Source of the DNA: an uncultured Lachnospiraceae bacterium | GTDB taxonomy: Bacteria; Bacillota_A; Clostridia; Lachnospirales; Lachnospiraceae | NCBI GenBank assembly: GCA_910588595.1 | Contig: CAJUQU010000146.1 | Location: 1-9,380 of the forward strand | Direction of reading: 5' to 3' | DNA: 9,380 bases | In this document: piece by piece, positions 1-4,857 of the stretch | Numbering within the stretch: position 1 is the first letter of the stretch | Layout: each line of letters starts with the position of its first letter | Program-made: the position numbers and the translations under genes | The notes under the pieces: generated by a model | Databases searched by the model: none | The model's input: only the letters and a program-made list of their open reading frames with translations | What the model was told of the DNA's origin: nothing

Positions 1-48
1 CGACCACCGAGATCTACACTCTTTCCCTACACGACGCTCTTCCGATCT
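1..48 (+). other. Illumina TruSeq P5 adapter (sequencing artefact)
   Basis: The first 48 bases match the 3' part of the Illumina TruSeq universal (P5) adapter, ending in the diagnostic CGCTCTTCCGATCT. This is library-construction sequence left untrimmed at a contig end, not genomic DNA. Genomic sequence starts at about base 49. The artefact matters because its reverse complement reads in frame with the neighbouring minus-strand gene and supplies a false stop codon at 14-16. Confidence 0.97.
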
Positions 49-613
49 TGTCCTTACCGGAACTGCTGCCGGGATCGTCCTGATCTGCGTTACTCTCATC
101 TGTACTGACGGCATTGGAGCTTTCTTCATCCGAAGAACTGTCGACTGCACTTCCTTCGTCCTTATCACCGTTCCCCAAGCTGCCTACATCCAGAACTATC
201 TCATTGTGCTGTCTGTCCTGCTGCCGTTCATGTCTCTTGACCAGCCTTTTGATACCGATTCCCGCCAGGATCACACAAACGGCAAAAACAACGGCACAGG
301 GCAGCATCAGTCTTCGCATCTGCTCCTGCCGCTTTTTCCTGCGCCGCATTTCCTTCACACGCTGACGGCGGCGGGCTTCGCGTTCTTTTTCCGCCGTTTC
401 CGAATCATCAGCGTCATGGCTGTCTGCAATGTCTTCGCTCTCATTTTCCTTTCCAACCACCTTGCCGCCAAAATACGTTTCCGCCAGGACTGCCGCGATC
501 TCCTCAGCACTAAGCTGTGCCACATCGCGGCTATTTTGAGCTTTATCCTGAAAGCGCTCCATGGATTTTGGGTCATCTGTGTACTGGTCTCCATTATTGT
601 ATTTATTCGGCAT
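49..613 (-). CDS. Single-pass membrane protein with charged cytoplasmic region, 3' end cut by adapter
   Basis: Function not recognised. Only the first 188 residues (M1 to D188) are genomic. Residue 189 straddles the junction and the following IGRASCRERV plus stop is translated adapter. Residues 1-70 are hydrophilic and acidic. Residues 74-101 are extremely basic (ERE, RRRQR, RRRKKR), followed by one hydrophobic segment at about 102-121 and a basic KRLVKRHER. By the positive-inside pattern alone the orientation is ambiguous, because both flanks are basic. Residues 138-188 form a low-complexity Ser/Asp/Glu linker (SSSDEESS, SSSGKD), typical of a spacer leading to a folded extracellular domain that is missing here. 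The start is supported by GAGG 8 nt upstream, and it overlaps the PH-domain gene by 11 nt, so translation is probably coupled. The missing domain might be a cell-wall enzyme or peptidase, but that is a guess. Confidence 0.75.
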
Positions 614-968
614 CGTCTACCTCGACTGCGCCGATGTCAAGCGTGTTCAGGGTGCGGCGCTTTCTCCTGTCCTCCTCAGATTTTTCCAGAATGAACTGCT
701 TCACAGCCTTAGCGTTTTTGATGTGCTGAATCAACAGCAACGGACTTGTGACATCACCTGTATGACACACGATCGTTCCAAGCCCAAATATTCTTTCGAT
801 CAGTGAACTCTTAAGAGTAACGTCCTGCACTTTGTACATGTAGCAGTCGTTCTCCTCCCTGTTCAAAAAACCTGTGTTAACCGTAATGACATCCTCTTTG
901 ATCGTATATACCGTAAAGGTAAATGGAAGTCCAAAGAACAACCACCGTTTTCTCTCTTTAAATTCCAT
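603..968 (-). CDS. Bacterial PH-domain (bPH2/YdbS-like) protein
   Basis: This 121-residue soluble protein resembles the short bacterial pleckstrin-homology (bPH2, formerly DUF304) proteins common in Clostridia. Recognisable parts are the FTFTVYTIKEDVITVNTGFLN strands (about 16-36), the conserved YKVQDVTLKSSLIERIFGLGTI block (about 45-66, compare the family's R/K-V/I-x-D-V-x-L..S..-Q/E-R-I-F-G-x-G-T-I) and the IKNAKAVKQFI helix (about 83-93). The C-terminal tail is charged (EEDRRKRR) and acidic at the very end. There is no membrane segment, unlike the longer two-helix YdbS proteins. The start at 968 is chosen because GAGGAG lies 7 nt upstream; a GTG start at 1040 in the same frame has no such site and would add residues unlike the family. 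The molecular role of this family is not well established. The gene lies 119 nt after gpmI and overlaps the next membrane-protein gene, suggesting the latter two act together. Confidence 0.8.
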   Translation of the reverse strand: MEFKERKRWLFFGLPFTFTVYTIKEDVITVNTGFLNREENDCYMYKVQDVTLKSSLIERIFGLGTIVCHTGDVTSPLLLIQHIKNAKAVKQFILEKSEEDRRKRRTLNTLDIGAVEVDDAE

Positions 969-984
969 TGTATTTCTCCTCACA

Positions 985-1026
985 CAAGGTGTAGAAGCCC
1001 AGCCTTCGCTGAACCTATACACCTTG
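985..1026. repeat. 9-bp inverted repeat between gpmI and the PH-domain gene
   Basis: CAAGGTGTA (985-993) and TACACCTTG (1018-1026) are perfectly complementary across 24 nt. A smaller GAAG/CTTC pair (994-997 and 1004-1007) sits inside. On the minus transcript the hairpin ends about 16 nt before the PH-domain start codon, close to its ribosome-binding site. There is no T-run after it, so it is not a standard terminator; it could be an mRNA-processing or stability structure, or chance. The rest of the 119-bp gap shows no convincing promoter. Confidence 0.4.
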
Positions 1027-1087
1027 CTCTTTTCCAGCACCGATACTTCTTGCTATTCAGACAGCTGCTGCACAGCCTGCCGCCTGT

Positions 1088-2629
1088 CTACTTGCGCACC
1101 AGCAGCGACTTGCCAGTCATCTCCGCCGGCTGCTGCATTCCCATCGTCTCGATCAGTGTCGGTACGATATCTGCCAGGCAGCCGCCCTCCCGCAATGTGT
1201 ACGCCGGATCATAGTTCACGAGGATAAACGGAACCGGATTCGTCGTGTGCGCCGTGAACGGAGCACCTGTCTCATAGTCCACAAGCTGTTCCGCATTGCC
1301 GTGGTCCGCGCAGATGAACATGGTGCCGTTCACCTCCAGGATCGCATCAACTGCCTTTCCGACACACTCGTCAACTGCCTCGACCGCCTTGATCGCAGCC
1401 TCCTCAACGCCTGTATGTCCCACCATGTCGGGATTTGCAAAATTGATGATGATGACATCATACTTGCCGGACCGGATCGCTTCCGTGAGCTTGTCGCAGA
1501 CTGTGTAAGCACTCATCTCCGGTTTCAGGTCATAGGTCGCCACCTCCTTCGGCGAAGGCACGAGCACCCTGTCCTCACCCTCGTTCGGCTCCTCCACGCC
1601 GCCGTTGAAGAAGAATGTCACATGGGCATACTTCTCCGTCTCCGCAATCCTCGCCTGCGTCATCTTGTTCGCCGCAAGCCACTCGCCAAAGGTATTCGTC
1701 ACCGAAATCTTGTGGAATGCGACAGACTTGTTCGGGATCGTCGGATCATAGTCTGAGAAGCAGACGTATTTCAGATCCAGGCGCTTTCTGTCAAATCCCT
1801 TGAAATCATCATCGCAGAACGCCCTTGTGATCTCCCTAGCGCGATCCGGTCTGAAATTAAAGAAAATGACCGAATCGCCGTCCTTGATCGTCGCGATCGC
1901 CTTGCCGTTCTCCGCCACCACAGTCGGAAGTACAAACTCGTCTGTCTTGTCATTGTCGTAGGACTGCTGTATTGCAGCCGGACCGGACGCTGCCTGCTCG
2001 CCAATGCCCGCCGTCATTGCCTCGTAAGCCTTCTGCACGCGGTCATAGTTATTGTCTCTGTCCATCGCATAATAGCGTCCCATTACAGAGGCGATCTTTC
2101 CGACGCCGATCTCCGCCATCTTTTCCTCAAGCTGCTCCGCAAAGCCTTTGCCCGATGCTGGGGGCGTGTCGCGGCCGTCGAGGAAACAGTGCACATAAAC
2201 CTCTGACAGTCCGTTTCTCTTTGCCAGTTCCAACAGTCCGTACAGATGTGTGTTGTGGCTGTGTACACCGCCGTCCGATAACAGTCCGAACAGATGAAGC
2301 GCTGCGTTTTTTGCCTTGCAGTTCTCCACCGCCTCCATCAGCGCAGGATTCTCAAAGAACGTGCCATCCTGGATCTCTTTTGTAATCCTGGTAAGCTCCT
2401 GATAGACGATTCTTCCTGCACCCATATTTAAGTGTCCTACCTCTGAGTTGCCCATCTGCCCATCGGGAAGTCCTACCGCCATGCCGCTCGCATTTCCCCT
2501 CACAAATGGATACTCCTTCATCAGCCTGTCCATCACAGGCGTCTTTCCAATCGCCACAGCATTGTGTTCTGTCTTTTCATTTAATCCATAACCGTCAAGA
2601 ATCATTAACACGGTCGTCTTCTTGCTCAT
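1088..2629 (-). CDS. gpmI: 2,3-bisphosphoglycerate-independent phosphoglycerate mutase
   Basis: GpmI interconverts 3-phosphoglycerate and 2-phosphoglycerate in cytoplasmic glycolysis and gluconeogenesis, using two divalent metal ions (usually manganese) and a phosphoserine intermediate. The 513 residues are the normal family length. Visible active-site residues, which align with the Bacillus stearothermophilus enzyme, are D12 in LDGYG, the phosphorylated S62 in NSEVGH, H123 in VHSHNTH, R153 in DGRDTPP, R185 and R191 around DRDNNYDR, R260/R263 in NFRPDRAREI, K333, D401 and H405 in DMVGHTG, D442/H443 in ADHGNAE, and H461. The residues 77-310 phosphotransferase insert is intact. The start at 2629 has AAGGAG about 8 nt upstream. 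The gene stands alone rather than in a gap-pgk-tpi-pgm cluster within this window, and has its own promoter candidate at 2694-2722. It appears complete and functional. Confidence 0.98.
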   Translation of the reverse strand: MSKKTTVLMILDGYGLNEKTEHNAVAIGKTPVMDRLMKEYPFVRGNASGMAVGLPDGQMGNSEVGHLNMGAGRIVYQELTRITKEIQDGTFFENPALMEAVENCKAKNAALHLFGLLSDGGVHSHNTHLYGLLELAKRNGLSEVYVHCFLDGRDTPPASGKGFAEQLEEKMAEIGVGKIASVMGRYYAMDRDNNYDRVQKAYEAMTAGIGEQAASGPAAIQQSYDNDKTDEFVLPTVVAENGKAIATIKDGDSVIFFNFRPDRAREITRAFCDDDFKGFDRKRLDLKYVCFSDYDPTIPNKSVAFHKISVTNTFGEWLAANKMTQARIAETEKYAHVTFFFNGGVEEPNEGEDRVLVPSPKEVATYDLKPEMSAYTVCDKLTEAIRSGKYDVIIINFANPDMVGHTGVEEAAIKAVEAVDECVGKAVDAILEVNGTMFICADHGNAEQLVDYETGAPFTAHTTNPVPFILVNYDPAYTLREGGCLADIVPTLIETMGMQQPAEMTGKSLLVRK

Positions 2630-2693
2630 TTCTCATTCTCCTTTTCCATATCTATATTTTAGTAATGCATGATAAACCAATACACTCGTTTCA

Positions 2694-2722
2694 AGTATAC
2701 ACTTTTTTCCAGACATACGCAA
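2694..2722 (-). promoter_or_regulatory. Candidate sigma-A promoter for gpmI
   Basis: On the minus strand TTGCGT (-35, 2722-2717) and TATACT (-10, 2699-2694) are separated by exactly 17 nt. The -10 matches the consensus at 5 of 6 positions and the -35 at 3 of 6. Transcription would begin near 2687, giving a 5' untranslated region of about 58 nt before the gpmI start. Confidence 0.5.
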
Positions 2723-2725
2723 TAA

Positions 2726-2769
2726 GGAACTGTTCAAAAAATGCGCCAGAATATTCCTGACGGAACTGT
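2726..2769 (+). repeat. Spaced direct repeat GGAACTGT with a palindrome between divergent promoters
   Basis: GGAACTGT occurs at 2726-2733 and 2762-2769, 36 bp apart. The first copy is part of a perfect GAAC-T-GTTC palindrome (2727-2735), and GAATATTC (2749-2756) lies between the copies. The block sits just upstream of the gpmI -35 and just upstream of the rightward -35 at 2780. It could be an operator for a regulator acting on either promoter, but no known site is recognised. Confidence 0.3.
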
Positions 2770-2779
2770 AAATAAATAG

Positions 2780-2808
2780 TTGACAACCATCAAAAATGAG
2801 AGTATCTT
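2780..2808 (+). promoter_or_regulatory. Sigma-A promoter of the ABC exporter leader and operon
   Basis: A perfect -35 TTGACA (2780-2785) is followed after exactly 17 nt by TATCTT (2803-2808), a 4-of-6 match to the -10 consensus. The expected start point is near 2815, about 65 nt before the small leader ORF and about 280 nt before the first exporter gene. No other promoter of comparable quality was seen upstream of the exporter genes. Confidence 0.7.
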
Positions 2809-2820
2809 AGATGAAGTAAC

Positions 2821-2838
2821 CATTTGTTGCATTTGTTG
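2821..2838 (+). repeat. Tandem CATTTGTTG direct repeat in the leader
   Basis: Two exact, abutting copies of CATTTGTTG (2821-2829 and 2830-2838) lie just downstream of the predicted transcription start. Either copy can pair over 8 bases with CAACAAAT (2905-2912, codons 9-11 of the leader ORF), enclosing the leader's ribosome-binding site. The repeat could alternatively be a DNA operator. Confidence 0.5.
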
Positions 2839-2879
2839 GAAAAGAATAACAAGTGCCATGCAGGAAAGGAGGTAATCAT

Positions 2880-2969
2880 ATGTTAAATAAGTTCAAAGGA
2901 AAGACAACAAATCAGTTAATGACGTTTTTAATAGTAAAATTATCTCCGGGGTATATTGTATCTGAGTAA
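2880..2969 (+). CDS. 29-residue leader peptide upstream of the ABC exporter (BmrB-like position)
   Basis: This ORF begins MLNKFKGKTT, ends SPGYIVSE and has a UAA stop. It is too short for routine gene calling, but its AAAGGAGGT (2865-2873), with 7 nt between GGAGG and ATG, is the best ribosome-binding site in the window. The peptide is basic in its N-terminal half with a short hydrophobic stretch (LMTFLIVKL), too short to be a convincing membrane segment. It has no resemblance to a signal peptide or double-glycine bacteriocin leader that I can defend. It lies between a good promoter and an intrinsic terminator and just ahead of a BmrCD-like exporter, as bmrB does in Bacillus subtilis. The likely role is regulatory: where the ribosome sits on this ORF would decide between termination and readthrough. 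Its 3' codons 22-29 form one side of a long-range RNA helix. I claim no sequence homology to BmrB. A small toxin or signalling peptide is an alternative. Confidence 0.6.
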   Translation: MLNKFKGKTTNQLMTFLIVKLSPGYIVSE

Positions 2970-3005
2970 AATGTACTTTATAAACGATGATCGCATGATC
3001 ATTTG

Positions 3006-3037
3006 ACCTCATGGTGATTTTACCATGAGGTTTTTTT
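3006..3037 (+). terminator. Intrinsic terminator/attenuator between leader ORF and exporter genes
   Basis: ACCTCATGGT (3006-3015) and ACCATGAGGT (3022-3031) form a perfect 10-bp stem with a 6-nt loop, running into seven consecutive T residues (3031-3037). It lies 36 nt after the leader ORF's stop codon and about 58 nt before the exporter start. No other promoter of similar quality follows it, so transcripts from 2815 must read through to express the exporter. This position makes conditional termination likely. Confidence 0.85.
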
Positions 3038-3075
3038 GTATCTTTTTGCAAATACAATGCACCGGAGACCGATTT

Positions 3076-3084
3076 GAGGGAGGG
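3076..3084 (+). promoter_or_regulatory. Ribosome-binding site of the first exporter gene, long spacing
   Basis: GAGGGAGGG lies 11-12 nt before the ATG at 3096, longer than the 7 nt of its neighbours, so it may be a modest site. It begins only 8 nt after the 3' strand of the long-range leader helix (3062-3068). Its TGAGG (3075-3079) can also pair with CCTCA in the terminator's 5' arm, so access to it may depend on leader folding. Confidence 0.55.
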
Positions 3085-3095
3085 AACAATCTTTT

Positions 3096-4841
3096 ATGAG
3101 GAAGAAACTATCAACTTACATATGGGAATACAAATGGCATTACGCCCTTGCCATCGCATCGCTGATCATCAGTGTTTCCCTGGATATGCTGGCACCGATG
3201 CTCACGATGCACATAATCGACGACGTGATAATGGGCGGCAATCTCACGATACTGCCCTATCTGTTAGGAGGCATCCTGATCGTTGGCATCGGGCGCTGCA
3301 TCTTTCAATACACCAAAGAATACATTTTTGACAAAGTGGGATCGTCCATCGGCTCGGACATGCGCAAAAATCTGTTCGATCACATTCAGAGCCTGAGCAG
3401 CAGCTTCTTTGACAAGACAAACACCGGCGAACTCATGGCGCGTGTCAAGGACGATATTGACAGGATCTGGAACACCTTATCCTACGTGAGTATGCTGATC
3501 CTGGAAGTCATCTTTCACACCTGTGTGGTACTCTTCTGCATGTATCGGCTCCACGCACCGCTGGCCGTCATTCCGACGGCTGCCATGCTGATGTCCGCCC
3601 TGATCGCTGTCAGCATGGAACGGCATCTTGGTACGATCTATGAGGATATCAGCGAGGAAAACGCGGTACTCAATACTGTGGCAGAAGAAAATCTTGCCGG
3701 AGTGCGCACTGTGAAAGCTTTTGCCAGAGAAAAATTTGAGATCAGCAAGTTTCTGTCGCACAACCAGCGCTACTACGAGCTCAATATGAGACAGTCCAAA
3801 GTATTTGTGCGCTACTATCCCTACCTGCAGATCATCACAAAGCTTCTGCCCATGATCATCCTGCTGCTCGGCGGCCGCCTGGTCATACAGGGAACGATCA
3901 CACTCGGTGTGCTCGGGGCATTCCTCGAGTACTCCAACAACATCGTATGGCCTATGGAAATGCTCGGCTGGCTGTCAAATGACTTCTCGGCGGGTATCGC
4001 CTCCAACAAGAAGATCGTCAAGATCTACGAGCAGAAGCCAGTCATCACAGAAGTCGAGGATCCGATCACGCTCGACAGCGTGCAGGGAAAGATCGAGTTC
4101 TCGCACGTTTCTTTTCACAAGGAAGATATGCACGAGATCCTGCACGACATCACCTTTGAGGCTGATGCAGGTTCCACGATCGGTATCATGGGTGCTACCG
4201 GCGCAGGCAAAACATCCGTGATACAATTACTGCAGAGGCAGTATGACGCGACCGACGGATGCATCCGCCTTGACGGTGTCGACATCAGGGAGTTATCCCT
4301 AAAGCAGCTCCGCGGAAGCATTTCCATCGTGATGCAGGACGTGTTCTTATTCTCAGACACGATCAATGAGAATGTAAAACTTGGCAAAAAAGAATACATT
4401 GATGATGCCATCGTCCGAAAGGCTTCCCGGGATGCCCAGGCGAGCAGTTTTATCGAGAAGATGCCCGATGAGTATGAGACTGTCATCGGCGAGCGCGGCG
4501 TCGGGCTCTCAGGCGGACAAAAGCAGCGCATCAGCATTGCCAGAGCGTTCGCAAAACATACGCCGATCCTGATCATGGACGACTCGACATCCGCACTTGA
4601 TATGGAGACAGAACACGAAATACAAAAGACGCTGAAAACGCTGCCTGATACCACAAAACTGATCATTGCCCACCGCATCAGCGCCGTGCGCCACGCGGAC
4701 GAGATCATCGTCCTCGAGAACGGCTCGATCGCAGAGCGCGGAACACACAACGAACTCCTCGCGAAAAAGGGCTTATACTATACCACCTATGTATCGCAGT
4801 ACGGTGAGCCGGCGGATTCCGGCACGCCGGCTGCGGTCTAG
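3096..4841 (+). CDS. Heterodimeric multidrug-type ABC exporter half, degenerate-site subunit (BmrC/YheI-like)
   Basis: This 581-residue half-transporter has a six-helix exporter transmembrane domain (about 1-305, including helices near 14-40, 53-72, 130-150 and 155-172) and a C-terminal nucleotide-binding domain (about 332-570). Visible motifs are Walker A GATGAGKT (366-373), Q-loop Q414, a canonical LSGGQ signature (471-475), Walker B ILIMD (491-495) and H-loop H526. The residue after the Walker B aspartate is D496 instead of the catalytic glutamate (MDDSTSALD). This E-to-D change is the hallmark of the BmrC/TM287/LmrC-type subunit of heterodimeric exporters, so its own ATP site should hydrolyse poorly while its LSGGQ completes the partner's active site. 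The partner gene starts 16 nt downstream. Family members export drugs, lipids or peptides; the substrate cannot be read from sequence. Expression is probably controlled by the attenuator at 2815-3095. The leader supports a drug-responsive role but does not prove it. Confidence 0.93.
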   Translation: MRKKLSTYIWEYKWHYALAIASLIISVSLDMLAPMLTMHIIDDVIMGGNLTILPYLLGGILIVGIGRCIFQYTKEYIFDKVGSSIGSDMRKNLFDHIQSLSSSFFDKTNTGELMARVKDDIDRIWNTLSYVSMLILEVIFHTCVVLFCMYRLHAPLAVIPTAAMLMSALIAVSMERHLGTIYEDISEENAVLNTVAEENLAGVRTVKAFAREKFEISKFLSHNQRYYELNMRQSKVFVRYYPYLQIITKLLPMIILLLGGRLVIQGTITLGVLGAFLEYSNNIVWPMEMLGWLSNDFSAGIASNKKIVKIYEQKPVITEVEDPITLDSVQGKIEFSHVSFHKEDMHEILHDITFEADAGSTIGIMGATGAGKTSVIQLLQRQYDATDGCIRLDGVDIRELSLKQLRGSISIVMQDVFLFSDTINENVKLGKKEYIDDAIVRKASRDAQASSFIEKMPDEYETVIGERGVGLSGGQKQRISIARAFAKHTPILIMDDSTSALDMETEHEIQKTLKTLPDTTKLIIAHRISAVRHADEIIVLENGSIAERGTHNELLAKKGLYYTTYVSQYGEPADSGTPAAV

Positions 4842-4857
4842 GAAGGAGGTGCATATT

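Larger units (their letters stand above)
2815..3095 (+). promoter_or_regulatory. Structured 5' leader with attenuator controlling the ABC exporter operon
   Basis: This roughly 280-nt segment between the promoter and the exporter start codon holds, in order, a tandem repeat, a small ORF with an excellent ribosome-binding site, a 6-bp GATC-containing hairpin (ATGATC 2987-2992 with GATCAT 2997-3002), an intrinsic terminator (3006-3037), and the exporter ribosome-binding site. Several distant parts are complementary. CCATG (2856-2860) plus AGGT (2870-2873) can pair with the terminator's 5' arm. ATTTGTTG (2831-2838) can pair with CAACAAAT (2905-2912) inside the ORF. TCTCCGG (2943-2949) can pair with CCGGAGA (3062-3068), and ATTGTAT (2955-2961) with ATACAAT (3052-3058). 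By analogy with the known bmrB-bmrCD system of Bacillus subtilis, I infer ribosome-mediated attenuation, with readthrough when antibiotics slow translation of the leader. No known riboswitch or T-box consensus was recognised. Confidence 0.65.

Noticed and set aside
14..16. TAG stop of the leftmost membrane-protein gene
   Set aside because: It is inside the Illumina adapter and therefore artificial.
206..694. Plus-strand open frame opposite the membrane-protein and PH-domain genes
   Set aside because: It is antisense to two better-supported genes, has no ribosome-binding site, and its Cys/Arg/Leu-rich composition is that of a shadow frame.
969..1040. N-terminal extension of the PH-domain protein from a GTG at 1040
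   Set aside because: The ATG at 968 has GAGGAG at good spacing; the extension has none, runs through the inverted repeat, and adds residues not typical of the family.
1247..1756. Long plus-strand open frame inside gpmI
   Set aside because: It is antisense to a gene with every catalytic residue conserved, and shows no recognisable domain or start signal.
2640..2680. A TTGGTT-18-TATAGA promoter for gpmI closer to the start codon
   Set aside because: It would leave only about 15 nt of untranslated leader with transcription starting at the ribosome-binding site; the 2694-2722 candidate has better spacing and -10.
2987..3002. GATC-rich inverted repeat as a second terminator
   Set aside because: Only a 6-bp stem, and it is followed by ATTTG with no T-run. 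It may be a pause hairpin but not a terminator.
2971..3006. Eleven-codon ORF between the leader ORF and the terminator
   Set aside because: No Shine-Dalgarno upstream, and its end merges into the terminator stem. It is probably chance.
2815..3095. Known riboswitch or T-box in the exporter leader
   Set aside because: No T-box TGGNACCGCG-like sequence or conserved riboswitch core was seen. The small ORF plus terminator explains the layout better.
4666..4857. 64-residue N-terminal extension of the second exporter subunit
   Set aside because: It lies wholly inside the first exporter gene in another frame, and the ATG at 4858 has a near-perfect ribosome-binding site.
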